Position numbers and translations under genes: made by a program. Below, piece after piece: positions 17,589-27,700 of a stretch of 64,000 nucleotides of DNA. This stretch comes from Cryptosporangium aurantiacum (lineage in GTDB: Bacteria > Actinomycetota > Actinomycetes > Mycobacteriales > Cryptosporangiaceae): positions 85,739-149,738 of the forward strand of contig NZ_FRCS01000017.1 of the NCBI RefSeq assembly GCF_900143005.1, given 5' to 3'. The notes under the pieces were generated by a model. The model was not told the DNA's origin and ran no database searches. It was given only the letters and a program-made list of their open reading frames with translations. The stretch's first letter is position 1. The number at the start of each line of letters is the position of its first letter.

Positions 17589-18710
17589 GCTCTCCGAGGA
17601 GCACGCCGCCCTACGCGTGGCCGTCGAGGACTTCGCCCAGAAGGAGGTCGCGCCGGTCATCGGCGACCTGTACGACCGCGGCGAGTTCCCCTACCACCTG
17701 GTGCGGAAGATGGCCGCGATGGGGCTGTTCGGGCTTCCGTTCCCCGAGGAGCACGGCGGGATGGGCGGCGACTACTTCGCGCTCTGCCTGGCCCTGGAGG
17801 AACTCGCCCGCGTCGACTCGTCGGTCGCGATCACGCTCGAGGCCGGCGTCTCGCTCGGTGCGATGCCGATCTACCGGTTCGGCAGCGACGAGCAGAAGGC
17901 GACATGGCTGCCGTCGCTGGCGGCCGGTGAGCGCCTGGGGGCGTTCGGTCTGACCGAGCCCGGCGGCGGGTCGGACGCCGGCGCCACGCGCACCACCGCA
18001 CGCCTCGACGGTGACGAGTGGGTGATCAACGGGTCCAAGGCCTTCATCACGAACTCCGGCACCGACATCACCAGCTTCGTCACGGTCACCGCGGTGACCG
18101 GCGAAAAGGAGATCTCCGCGATCCTGGTGCCGTCCGGCACCCCGGGCTTCACGGTCGGCCCGAAGTACTCCAAGGTCGGCTGGTCGAGCTCTGACACCCA
18201 CGAGCTCTTCTTCGACGACGTGCGGGTGCCCGCCGCGAACCTCGTCGGGGATCGCGGCCGCGGCTACGCGCAGTTCCTCTCGATCCTCGACGAGGGCCGG
18301 ATCGCGATCGCCGCGCTGTCGGTCGGCCTGGCCCAGGGCTGTGTGGACGAGTCGCTGCGGTACGCCCGCGACCGGCAGGCGTTCGGCCACCCGATCGGCC
18401 ACTACCAGGCGATCCAGTTCAAGATCGCGGACATGGAGGTCCGGACGCACACCGCCCGGCTGGCCTACTACGCCGCCGCCGCGAAGATGCTCGCCGGGAA
18501 GCCGTTCAAGAAGGAAGCGTCGATCGCCAAGCTCGTCTCCTCGAACGCGGCGATGGACAACGCCCGCGACGCCACCCAGATCTTCGGCGGTTACGGCTTC
18601 ATGAACGAATACGCGGTCGGCCGGTTCTACCGGGATGCGAAGATTCTGGAGATCGGTGAAGGAACCTCGGAGGTCCAGCGCATGCTCATCGCACGTCACC
18701 TGGGGCTGGC

Positions 18711-18714
<4 letters not shown>
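17578..18714 (+). CDS. liuA: Acyl-CoA dehydrogenase, probable isovaleryl-CoA type
   Basis: A 378-residue flavoprotein of the acyl-CoA dehydrogenase family. It shows LPFPEEHGGMGGDY, the FAD/substrate strand GAFGLTEPGGGSDAGA, VINGSKAFITNSG, the IAIAALSVGLAQGCVDESL helix, and QIFGGYGFMNEYAVGRFYRDAKI with the EIGEGTSEVQRMLIAR C-terminus. In this operon it would oxidise isovaleryl-CoA (or 2-methylbutyryl-CoA) to the enoyl-CoA carboxylated by the preceding subunits, as proposed for mycobacterial FadE19. The electron acceptor would be ETF, not encoded here. It overlaps the SDR gene by four bases. Confidence 0.85.
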
Positions 18715-20728
<2,014 letters not shown>

Positions 20729-20814
20729 CTACCTGCGCAACATGTGCAGCTCAGACTGCTCATCCAGGTCAGCCGGGACAGCTTTGATGGCTCATTACTG
20801 GACAGGATGACCAG

Positions 20815-21309
20815 ATGGACGCCTTGGACCTCGCGCTCCTCCGCGCGCTGCGGCAGAACCCACGCATCGGCGTCCTGGAGCTCTCGCGCACGACCGGCGT
20901 CGCCAGGGCCACGGTCGCCGCGCGGCTCCGGCGCCTCGAGGACACCGGCGTCGTGACCGGCTACGGCCCGGACATCGACGTCGCCGCCGCCGGCTTCGCC
21001 GTGCAGGCGTTCGTCACGCTGGAGATCGCCCAGGGCGCGATCGACGCCGTCCGGGCCGACCTCGTCGCGATCCCGGGCGTCCTCGAGGCGTACGCGACCA
21101 CCGGCACCGGCGACGTGCTGTGCCGGATCGCGGCGAGCTCCCACGAAGCGCTCCAGCAGACGCTGGTGGACCTCAACAGTTCGAAGGCCGTCGCACGGTC
21201 GACGAGCGTCGTCGTGCTGTCGCAGCTGGTGCCGTGGCGCACGCTTCCGCTGCTCGCGACCGAGGCCTCCGCCGGCGCCGGCCGCTCCGCAATGCCCGGC
21301 CACCCGTGA
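20815..21309 (+). CDS. Lrp/AsnC family regulator, probably of hppD
   Basis: A 164-residue Lrp-type protein: helix-turn-helix LALLRALRQNPRIGVLELSRTTGVARATVAARLRRLEDTGVV, then a RAM domain (AFVTLEIAQGAIDAV...GVLEAYATTGTGDVLCRIAASSHEAL). Its position and orientation opposite hppD suggest it is the local tyrosine/HPP-responsive regulator; this is inference from context. The C-terminal tail is short and Ala/Gly-rich. The ATG has a weak AGGATG-type ribosome site. Confidence 0.8.
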   Translation: MDALDLALLRALRQNPRIGVLELSRTTGVARATVAARLRRLEDTGVVTGYGPDIDVAAAGFAVQAFVTLEIAQGAIDAVRADLVAIPGVLEAYATTGTGDVLCRIAASSHEALQQTLVDLNSSKAVARSTSVVVLSQLVPWRTLPLLATEASAGAGRSAMPGHP

Positions 21310-21370
21310 GACTCACCGTCTATATCGGTCCCGAAACGCAGCTACCAGTAGTCAGGCTGGGCCCGGTTGT

Positions 21371-22219
21371 TCAGAACTTTGCTACCGCTCCGGCGTCGAC
21401 CGGCAGCGCGACGCCGGTGATGTACCGCGCTTCCTCGGACGCGAGGAACAGCACGGCGTTGCTGATGTCGCGAGCATCGAGGAACGGCACCGGCAGCAGG
21501 TGGAAGCGTCCGACCACCTCGGCGGCGTCCGCGAGCGTCGGTTCGGCCAGGTCCGGGCGCACCGTGCGGAAGAAGTGCGGATTGTCGACCATCGGCGTCC
21601 GGACGTTGCCGGGGTGGATCGAGTTGACCCGGATCCAGCGCGGCGCGAGCTCGTTCGCCAGCGACGTCATCAGCCCGACCAGCGCGTGTTTGGCCGAGGC
21701 GTAGTGGGCCATGTACCCGCCGCCGCGCAGCCCGAGCATCGAACTCGTCAGGATGATCGAACCACCGTCCGGGCCGGTCAGGTGCGGAACCGCCGCCTTC
21801 GCGGTGTGCCAGACGCCGGTGAGGTTGATGTCGAGCATCGTGTTCCACGCGTGGTCGCCGAGCATCTCGGTGGGCATGCCGGACCCGGCGATCCCGGCGT
21901 TCGCGACGACGATGTCCAGACGGCCCAGTTCGGCGACCCCGCGGTCCAGCGCCGACTGCAGCCCGCCCAGCTCCCGGACGTCGGCCTTCGCCGTGACGAT
22001 CCGGCGGTCCAGCTTCTCCACGGCCGCCGCCGTCTCGGCGAGGTCGGCCTCGGTGGCGCCCGGGTAGCCGGCCGTGTCGACGTCCTCGCAGAGGTCCACC
22101 GCGATGATGTCCGCGCCCTCCTCGGCCAGCCGTAACGCGTGCGCACGCCCCTGTCCGCGCGCCGCACCCGTGATGAACGCGACCTTCCCGGCCACCCGGC
22201 CGGCACTGCTGCTCGTCAT
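21371..22219 (-). CDS. Mycofactocin-type SDR family oxidoreductase
   Basis: A 282-residue short-chain dehydrogenase. The opening GRVAGKVAFITGAARGQGRAHALRLAEEGADIIAVDLCEDV, and the inserted loop between strand 2 and strand 3 (TEADLAETAAAVEKLDRRI), are the signature of the SDR subfamily predicted to need mycofactocin because its NAD stays bound. Catalytic residues are Ser in IILTSSMLG and Tyr/Lys in YMAHYASAKHAL. No mycofactocin biosynthesis gene is seen here. It lies downstream of a sugar kinase on the same strand, across a conspicuous inverted-repeat region. Confidence 0.82.
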   Translation of the reverse strand: MTSSSAGRVAGKVAFITGAARGQGRAHALRLAEEGADIIAVDLCEDVDTAGYPGATEADLAETAAAVEKLDRRIVTAKADVRELGGLQSALDRGVAELGRLDIVVANAGIAGSGMPTEMLGDHAWNTMLDINLTGVWHTAKAAVPHLTGPDGGSIILTSSMLGLRGGGYMAHYASAKHALVGLMTSLANELAPRWIRVNSIHPGNVRTPMVDNPHFFRTVRPDLAEPTLADAAEVVGRFHLLPVPFLDARDISNAVLFLASEEARYITGVALPVDAGAVAKF

Positions 22220-22253
22220 CGAGACCCTTCCGCGATTCTGTGGTGCCGAAGCA

Positions 22254-22293
22254 GATTGCATTTGCAAGGGCTCCAGCCCTCCCGTATGCAATC
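22254..22293. promoter_or_regulatory. Nested inverted repeats upstream of the mycofactocin-type SDR
   Basis: GATTGCAT (22254-22261) pairs with ATGCAATC (22286-22293). Inside, TTGCA-TT-TGCAA (22256-22267) forms a second inverted repeat, and AGGGCT-CC-AGCCCT (22267-22280) a 6-bp hairpin. The repeated TGCAA half-sites look like a multi-site operator; the GC hairpin could instead end transcription from the sugar-kinase gene. Both readings are inference. Confidence 0.45.
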
Positions 22294-22296
22294 CGC

Positions 22297-23223
22297 TCAG
22301 CGGGCGGGCGTGGCGGAGGCGAACGCGTCGACCGCGGCGAGGTCGTAGGCGCCGGCGTCGGTGCCCAGGCCCTGTGCTACCTGGGCCGCCGCCGCGCACC
22401 CCAGCCGGGCGGACGCCTCCAACGACCGTCCCTCGGCGCGCCCGAGGAGAAAGCCCGCCGAGAACGCGTCCCCACACCCGGTCGTGTCGACGACGTCGAT
22501 CGCGAACGCGGGTACCTCGATGATCTCGTCGGCGGTCACCACCAGCGCACCCTTCCCACCCTGGGTGACCGCGACGCAGCCCGCACCGGCTTCCACGAGC
22601 GCGCGGGCACCCGCCGCCAGGTCCGTGGCACCGGTGAAACCGAGGACCTGCTCGTCGTTCGGCAGCAGGTAGTCGGTGTGCGGCAACGCGGCCGCGATCC
22701 ACTCGAGCATGCCGGGGTCGCCGGGCGCCAGGACGTCGACCGAGGTGGACGCCCCCGCTGCCCGCGCCCGGGCGAGCAGCTCACCGGCCGCGTCCCCACC
22801 GAAGAACTCCGGCCCGCCCAGGTGCAGATGAGCGACGCCGTCCAGTGACACACCGTCGAGCGAGAACGCGGCGTTCGCACCGATGCAGTGCCAGGCCGGG
22901 CGGTCGCCGTTCGGGCGAACCGGGAGGACCGAGGCGGACGTCTGCGCGGCCTCGGTACGGGCCAGCCCGCTCACGTCGACGCCTTCACGCGCCAGGGCGG
23001 CCAGCAACGTGTCGCCCAGCGGGTCGGTGCCGACGGCGCCGTAGGACCGCACGGCCGCTCCGAGGCGGCTGAGCACCAGCGCGGTACCGCCCGCGGTGCC
23101 CGCCGGGGAGAACCTGATCGTGTCCACCAGCTGGCCGTCCGACCCGTCGGGGATCGATTGAACGCCGACGACATGGATATCGAGCACGTGGACGCCGACC
23201 GCGGCGACGGTGATGCGGTTCAT
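22297..23223 (-). CDS. PfkB-family carbohydrate kinase
   Basis: A 308-residue ribokinase-fold kinase. The N-terminal substrate region is RFSPAGTAGGTALVLSRLGA, with a G-G-T in the usual G-G-N position. The C-terminal ATP signature is VVDTTGCGDAFSAGFLLG, with the catalytic Asp in G-C-G-D. TDYLLPNDEQVLGFTG supplies the N-x2-E magnesium-binding segment. The substrate (sugar, nucleoside or other alcohol) is not evident. The ATG at 23223 starts MNRITVAAVGVHVLDIH; seven upstream in-frame residues are unlikely. It is divergent from the acetoacetate-decarboxylase-like gene, with a KstR-type box between them. Confidence 0.8.
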   Translation of the reverse strand: MNRITVAAVGVHVLDIHVVGVQSIPDGSDGQLVDTIRFSPAGTAGGTALVLSRLGAAVRSYGAVGTDPLGDTLLAALAREGVDVSGLARTEAAQTSASVLPVRPNGDRPAWHCIGANAAFSLDGVSLDGVAHLHLGGPEFFGGDAAGELLARARAAGASTSVDVLAPGDPGMLEWIAAALPHTDYLLPNDEQVLGFTGATDLAAGARALVEAGAGCVAVTQGGKGALVVTADEIIEVPAFAIDVVDTTGCGDAFSAGFLLGRAEGRSLEASARLGCAAAAQVAQGLGTDAGAYDLAAVDAFASATPAR

Positions 23224-23272
23224 GCGCAACAGCAGAGCACACAAACGGCTGCGTCGAGCGTCGAACCTGAGG

Positions 23273-23286
23273 TAGAACGTGTTCTA
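23273..23286. promoter_or_regulatory. KstR-type operator (TAGAACGTGTTCTA)
   Basis: A 14-bp inverted repeat fits the TnnAACnnGTTnnA motif bound by the cholesterol-catabolism repressor KstR in mycobacteria and rhodococci. It lies 20 bases upstream of the ATG at 23306, and 50 bases from the divergent sugar-kinase start, so it could control either. No kstR gene with certainty is in the window. Confidence 0.65.
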
Positions 23287-23305
23287 GTCTGCCGAAGGAG
23301 TCGTG

Positions 23306-24001
23306 ATGACGACCCATCAGATCGCCGGCCAGTCGGTGACGATGCCAGTCCAGGTCAGGGATGCGTCCGCGGGCACCGTCCTGTTCGAGGTGGACGCCAC
23401 GGCCGCAGCCGCCCTGCTGCCGACCGACGCGTTCGAGATCGTCGAGACCACGCCGGGCAGGGCCCACCTCGCGCTCGTCCTCGTGGACTACCGGGACAAC
23501 GATCTGGGCGCCTACCACGAGGTCGGCCTGACGTTCTTCGTCCGGCCGCGATCGGGTGGCGAGGACGGCACGTTCATCACCCGCCTGCCGGTCGACCAGC
23601 CGTTCACCTGCGAGGCCGGCCTGAAGATCTGGGGCTTCCCGAAGACCATCGAGCAGATCGACGTGGAGAACACCGACACGTCGAGCACGTGGACGCTCCG
23701 GATGGACGGTCAGCTGGCGCTAGCCGTCCGAGTTCCCCGCGGCGGCACCGACCCGACCCCGCCCTCGCCGATGACCACCTACTCGCTCCTCGACGGGGTG
23801 CCGCACAGCACGGTCTTCACGCAGGGCGGCGAGGGCTCCCAGGTCGTCATCGGCGGCGAGGGCGTCCAGGTCACGCTCGGCCAGCACCCGGTCGGGCGCG
23901 AGCTGGCGTCCCTCGGCCTTCCGGACGCCCCGGTCGTACTCAGCTCCTGGATCGAGCGGATGAAGGCGACGTTCGAAAACGCCCGACCACTCACGAGCTG
24001 A
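23306..24001 (+). CDS. Acetoacetate decarboxylase-family protein
   Basis: A 231-residue protein of the acetoacetate decarboxylase superfamily. The region CEAGLKIWGFPKTIEQIDVEN near residue 110 corresponds to the GR-E-x-W-G-(F/Y)-PK segment carrying the Schiff-base lysines, and YHEVGLTFFVRP is another family strand. Many actinobacterial members do not decarboxylate acetoacetate and sit in steroid or lipid catabolic loci, so a decarboxylase or hydratase-like role on a beta-keto acid is only a suggestion. AAGGAG precedes GTG-ATG; the ATG is chosen. A KstR-like operator lies in the promoter. Confidence 0.7.
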   Translation: MTTHQIAGQSVTMPVQVRDASAGTVLFEVDATAAAALLPTDAFEIVETTPGRAHLALVLVDYRDNDLGAYHEVGLTFFVRPRSGGEDGTFITRLPVDQPFTCEAGLKIWGFPKTIEQIDVENTDTSSTWTLRMDGQLALAVRVPRGGTDPTPPSPMTTYSLLDGVPHSTVFTQGGEGSQVVIGGEGVQVTLGQHPVGRELASLGLPDAPVVLSSWIERMKATFENARPLTS

Positions 24002-24021
24002 AGCGGGGCGGCTCGCGCGGA

Positions 24022-24600
24022 TCAGCTCTGACCGATCCCGCCGAGCAGCACCCGGAGGAAGCCATCGGCGACCTCGGTGGCCGAGAGCCGCCCGCCCGGC
24101 CGGAACCACTGGTACGTCCAGTTGCACGAGCCGAGGATCGAGAGCGCGGTCAGCTCCACGTCGTCGATCGCGAATTCGCCGGCCTCCACGCCGTCGCGCA
24201 GGATCCCGACCAGGATCGCGTGGTACTCGTCGCGCTTCGCCGTGCTCGCCGCCCGTTCCGCGGCCGGTAGCTCCCGGTAGTGCTCGAAGAAGATCTGCAG
24301 CCGGCCGGGGAACAGCTCCATCAGCTCGACCAGGTCCCGCATCACGCCCCGCAGCCGCTCGGTCGGGCTGCCGGTCCGCTCCCGGGCGCGGCCGAGCAGG
24401 TGCTCGATCATCTCCTCGTGGATCTCGAGCAGGATCGCGTCCTTGCTCGGGTAGTGGTAGTACAGCGACGCCTTCCGGATGCCGACCGCGGCAGCCAGCG
24501 TCTCCAGCGACGTCTCGTGATAGCCGCGTTCGGTGAACAGCCCGGCGGCGACGTCGATGATCTGGGCCCGGCGGGTAGCCCGGTCCGTGCGCTGCGCCAT
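24022..24600 (-). CDS. TetR family regulator, KstR2-like
   Basis: A 192-residue TetR regulator: RRAQIIDVAAGLFTERGYHETSLETLAAAVGIRKASLYYHYPSKDAIL is the helix-turn-helix. The C-terminal CNWTYQWFRPGGRLSATEVADGFLRVLLGGI is shared with acyl-CoA-responsive regulators of the KstR2 type. GGAAGGGGAA precedes the ATG at 24600. It lies downstream of, and on the same strand as, the CoA-transferase genes, so it may be co-transcribed and act on the palindrome at 26078-26095. That target is inference. Confidence 0.8.
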   Translation of the reverse strand: MAQRTDRATRRAQIIDVAAGLFTERGYHETSLETLAAAVGIRKASLYYHYPSKDAILLEIHEEMIEHLLGRARERTGSPTERLRGVMRDLVELMELFPGRLQIFFEHYRELPAAERAASTAKRDEYHAILVGILRDGVEAGEFAIDDVELTALSILGSCNWTYQWFRPGGRLSATEVADGFLRVLLGGIGQS

Positions 24601-24631
24601 CGATGTTCCCCTTCCGAGTGCCCGGGTCACG

Positions 24632-25258
24632 CTAACGCAGCGGCGCGCCGGTGGCCGCCTCGACGTCCGCCGTGCTCACGCCCGGTGCGAGTTCCCGGAG
24701 GACGAGCCCGCCGGGCTCGACGTCGAGCACCGCCAGGTCGGTCACGATCCGGTGGACGACACCCGCCCCCGTCAACGGCAAACTGCAGTTTTGGACGATC
24801 TTGGGCTCGCCACCGCGGGTGCGGTGTTCCATCGCGACGATCACCCGGCGCGCGCCGTGGACCAGGTCCATCGCACCGCCCATGCCCTTGAGCGCCTGGC
24901 CGGGCACGGTCCAGCTGGCGAGGTCGCCGGTGGCCGAGACTTGCATCGCCCCGAGCACGGCCACGTCGAGGTGACCGCCGCGAATCATCGCGAACGACAG
25001 CGACGAGTCGAAGAAGCTCGCGCCGGGATTGACCGTCACAGTCTGTTTTCCGGCGTCGATGAGGTCGGCGTCTTCGGCGCCGGGCTCCGGGAAGCCACCC
25101 ACGCCGAGGACGCCGTTCTCACTGTGGAACACGACCGTGACGCCGGACGGCAGGTACGCCGGGACGAGCGTGGGCAGCCCGATGCCGAGGTTCACGTAAC
25201 CGCCGTCGGGCAGCTCCTGCGCGACCCGGGCAGCGATCTCCTGGCGGGTGCGGCTCAT
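24632..25258 (-). CDS. CoA-transferase subunit B (3-oxoacid type)
   Basis: A 208-residue beta subunit of a family I CoA-transferase. The catalytic glutamate is in [14 protein letters not shown], where an enzyme-CoA thioester forms, and [16 protein letters not shown] is the usual N-terminal segment. It overlaps subunit A by four bases (ATGA), and the two should form one enzyme moving CoA from succinyl- or acetyl-CoA to a 3-oxo acid. Acetoacetate from the HMG-CoA lyase upstream in the window is one plausible substrate, though the neighbouring genes suggest a different beta-oxidation pathway. Confidence 0.85.
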   Translation of the reverse strand: MSRTRQEIAARVAQELPDGGYVNLGIGLPTLVPAYLPSGVTVVFHSENGVLGVGGFPEPGAEDADLIDAGKQTVTVNPGASFFDSSLSFAMIRGGHLDVAVLGAMQVSATGDLASWTVPGQALKGMGGAMDLVHGARRVIVAMEHRTRGGEPKIVQNCSLPLTGAGVVHRIVTDLAVLDVEPGGLVLRELAPGVSTADVEAATGAPLR

Positions 25259-26031
25259 CGGTAGATCCCCCACTCTTCGGGCTGACCCTGCACGGTCAGC
25301 CGGTCGATGCGTTTCGGCGTTCCTTCGGGCACCACGACGACGCGCTGGACGAAGACACCGGGGAGATGCACCTCGTCGGGCGGCAGCTCCTCCACCACCT
25401 CCTCGACCTCCGCGATCGTCAGGCGCCCGGCCATCGCCACCAGCGGGTTGAAGTTCCGGGCGGTGGCGTGGAAGACGAGGTTCCCGGTACGGTCGCCGCG
25501 AGCCGCACGAACCAGCGCGACGTCCGTGCGGGTGGCGTGTTCGAGCACGTGCGGGACGCCGTCGAACAGCTCGACCCGGCGGGGCGGGCTCGCGACCGCG
25601 ACCGTGCCGTCCGGGGCGTACCGCCAGGGCAGGCCACCGTCGGCGATCGGCGTCGCTACTCCGGCGCGGGTGTAGAACGCGGCGATGCCCGAGCCTCCGG
25701 CGCGCAAGCGCTCGGCGAGCGTGCCCTGTGGGACGAGTTCCAGCTCGATCTCACCGGCCAGCCACTTCGTCGTCAGCGCTGGGTTGTCGCCGATGTAGGA
25801 CGCGGTCACGCGGCGGAGCCGTCCGGCGACGAGCAGGGCGCCGAGGCCGTAGTCGTCGGTGCCGCAGTTGTTGGAGACGATCTCCAGGTCGTCGGTGCCG
25901 CTGTTGAGCAGCGCGTTGATCAGGACGATCGGCAGCCCACACGCGCCGAACCCGCCGACGCCGATGCTGGCTCCTGAGCGGATGTCCGCGACCGCCGCGG
26001 CGGCGTCGGGGACGAGTTTGTCGATGCCCAA
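25255..26031 (-). CDS. CoA-transferase subunit A (3-oxoacid type)
   Basis: A 258-residue alpha subunit: [26 protein letters not shown] carries the glycine-rich CoA-binding turn, followed by [16 protein letters not shown] and a C-terminal [24 protein letters not shown]. The start is uncertain. TTG at 26031 gives [16 protein letters not shown], which matches the family length and has a GGAGGGAG site; the ATG at 26070 would add 13 residues. It is divergent from the hydroxyacyl-CoA dehydrogenase, with a perfect 18-bp palindrome between them. Confidence 0.85.
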   Translation of the reverse strand: MGIDKLVPDAAAAVADIRSGASIGVGGFGACGLPIVLINALLNSGTDDLEIVSNNCGTDDYGLGALLVAGRLRRVTASYIGDNPALTTKWLAGEIELELVPQGTLAERLRAGGSGIAAFYTRAGVATPIADGGLPWRYAPDGTVAVASPPRRVELFDGVPHVLEHATRTDVALVRAARGDRTGNLVFHATARNFNPLVAMAGRLTIAEVEEVVEELPPDEVHLPGVFVQRVVVVPEGTPKRIDRLTVQGQPEEWGIYR

Positions 26032-26077
26032 CGGGGCTCCCTCCGTTGACAGTGCGTCGCTGCGGAGCATAGTTTGC

Positions 26078-26095
26078 CTACCGGCTGGCCGGTAG
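26078..26095. promoter_or_regulatory. 18-bp palindrome, candidate TetR operator
   Basis: CTACCGGC-TG-GCCGGTAG has 8-bp perfect arms and a two-base spacer. It sits between the divergent CoA-transferase subunit A and hydroxyacyl-CoA dehydrogenase genes, 11 bases before the ATG at 26107. Its symmetry and position suit the TetR protein encoded at 24022-24600. Confidence 0.65.
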
Positions 26096-26106
26096 AGAGG
26101 AATTCC

Positions 26107-27219
26107 ATGAATGCTAACGCGCTCCTGCTGCTGTCGGGGATGCTGCGCGACGCGGTGACGCTCGCCGAGCGCGGCGTGGCGACCCCGGCCGACATCGACA
26201 CCGCCATGCGTCTCGGCGCGGGCCACCCCCAGGGCCCGTTCGAAGCCCTGGCCGCCCTCACGGCCGACCAACGAGCCGCCCACGGCCTGCCCGACTCATG
26301 GCCCCCGGCCGACCCACCCAGCGCCACGGGCACGCCGGACGCCGCGGGCGGAGGCGCAGCCAGCGCGGGCGCGGGCGCGGCGGCGTGGGGTGGGGCCGTA
26401 GGGGTGGTGGGCACGGGGCACATGGCGGCGGGGATCGCCGAGGCCGTTGCGCGGAGCGGGCGGCCCGTGGTTGTTCTCGCGCGCAGCAGCGCCTCCGGCG
26501 ACGGGCTACGCGACCGTGTGTCGAGCAGCTCGGCTCGGGCGGTCACCCGCGGGCGCCTCGACGCGGCAACCCGCGACGCCGTCCTCGGCCGGATCACGGT
26601 CACCGCGGACCCCACCGACCTGAGCGGCGTCGACGTCGCGATCGAGGCGGTCGCCGAGGACGCCGCCGTGAAGGCCGCCGTCCTGGCCCGCCTGGACACC
26701 GCGCTACCACCCGGCACCCCGATCGCCACGAACACCTCGTCGTACCGGGTAGCCGACCTGCGGCCCTCCGTCGGGCCCGACCGCCCGATGCTCGCGCTGC
26801 ACTTCTTCAACCCCGCGCCGGTGATGAAGCTCGTCGAGGTCGTCGCCCCGGAGAACTTGCGCGCCACCGCGAGCGCCTGGGTGCGCTCGCTGGGCAAAAC
26901 GCCGGTCCCGTGCGCGGACGAGCGCGGGTTCGTCGTCAACCGGCTGTTGATCCCGTACCTGAACGACGCAGTCCGCGCGCACGCCGGTGGTCTGGACGCG
27001 TCGGAGATCGACGAGCGGATGCGCACGGGTGCGAATCACCCGATGGGGCCGCTCGCGCTGATCGACCTGATCGGACTCGACGTGACGGTCGCGGCACTCG
27101 AGTCGATGGCGGCCGTCGACCCCGCCCCCCGGCTGGAACCCGCGCTGCTGTTACGCGCACTCGTCGCCGCCGGTCGGCTCGGACGCAAGAGCGGCCGCGG
27201 CTTCTACACCTACGGCTGA
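26107..27219 (+). CDS. 3-hydroxyacyl-CoA dehydrogenase with an extra N-terminal C-domain
   Basis: A 370-residue protein. Residues 1-50 (NALLLLSGMLRDAVTLAERGVATPADIDTAMRLGAGHPQGPFE) are the C-terminal helical domain of hydroxyacyl-CoA dehydrogenases, here placed first. After an Ala/Gly-rich linker (about residues 65-98) comes the NAD domain GAVGVVGTGHMAAGIAEAVA, the catalytic His in LALHFFNPAPVMKLVEVV, and a normal C-domain (GFVVNRLLIPYLNDAVR...TGANHPMGPLALIDLIGLD). So the order is C-N-C. It should oxidise a 3-hydroxyacyl-CoA with NAD. AGAGGAATT precedes the ATG. It opens a four-gene run with NTF2-like, crotonase and hydrolase genes. Confidence 0.82.
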   Translation: MNANALLLLSGMLRDAVTLAERGVATPADIDTAMRLGAGHPQGPFEALAALTADQRAAHGLPDSWPPADPPSATGTPDAAGGGAASAGAGAAAWGGAVGVVGTGHMAAGIAEAVARSGRPVVVLARSSASGDGLRDRVSSSSARAVTRGRLDAATRDAVLGRITVTADPTDLSGVDVAIEAVAEDAAVKAAVLARLDTALPPGTPIATNTSSYRVADLRPSVGPDRPMLALHFFNPAPVMKLVEVVAPENLRATASAWVRSLGKTPVPCADERGFVVNRLLIPYLNDAVRAHAGGLDASEIDERMRTGANHPMGPLALIDLIGLDVTVAALESMAAVDPAPRLEPALLLRALVAAGRLGRKSGRGFYTYG

Positions 27220-27229
27220 GAGGACGCCG

Positions 27230-27700
27230 ATGACCGACCCCACCGCAGCCTGGACCTCGCTGATCACCCGCTACTACGACGGATGCAGCACGGGCGACGT
27301 CGACCTCATGCTTCAGACCCTGCACCCGGACGTCGTCCACTGGTTCCTGGCGCCGAACGTCGGTTCGGCGGCCGTCGACGGGGCCGAGCACCTGGCCCGG
27401 TACTGGCGCAAGGTCACGCGGCGGATCCAGGCCCGCTGGGTGGTCGAGACGATCTGCGCCACCCCGGAGCAGGCCGTCATCGAGTGGACGATGTGGTGGT
27501 TGCCCGAGGGGGCGTCCGAGCGGGTCGCGACCCGCGGTGCCGAGTGGTTCACCGGCGCTGACGGCCTCATCCTCGAGATCCGCTCGTACTACCAGATGCG
27601 TCCGGAGACCACCGAGCTCGACGGCTTTCCCTATGCCGACCGCGGATACTCGGTACCCGGCCGCGAGTTCAGCACGATCCACGCGGGAGGAACGCGATGA
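27230..27700 (+). CDS. NTF2-like (SnoaL) fold protein
   Basis: A 156-residue protein of the NTF2/SnoaL cone fold. It has the helical start WTSLITRYYDGCSTGDVDLMLQTLHPDVVHWFL and strands ARWVVETICATPEQAVIEWTMWW and RGAEWFTGADGLILEIRSYYQ, typical of small isomerases, cyclases or dehydratases. No diagnostic catalytic set is evident. It overlaps the downstream crotonase by four bases and follows the dehydrogenase by ten, so it is an operon member and may act on a pathway intermediate. Confidence 0.75.
   Translation: MTDPTAAWTSLITRYYDGCSTGDVDLMLQTLHPDVVHWFLAPNVGSAAVDGAEHLARYWRKVTRRIQARWVVETICATPEQAVIEWTMWWLPEGASERVATRGAEWFTGADGLILEIRSYYQMRPETTELDGFPYADRGYSVPGREFSTIHAGGTR

Noticed and set aside
15462..17660. 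A 732-codon open frame on the minus strand opposite the carboxylase and dehydrogenase genes
   Set aside because: It is antisense to well-recognised enzymes and its translation is rich in Arg, Gly, Asp and Val without domains; this is the usual GC-driven shadow of high-GC third positions.
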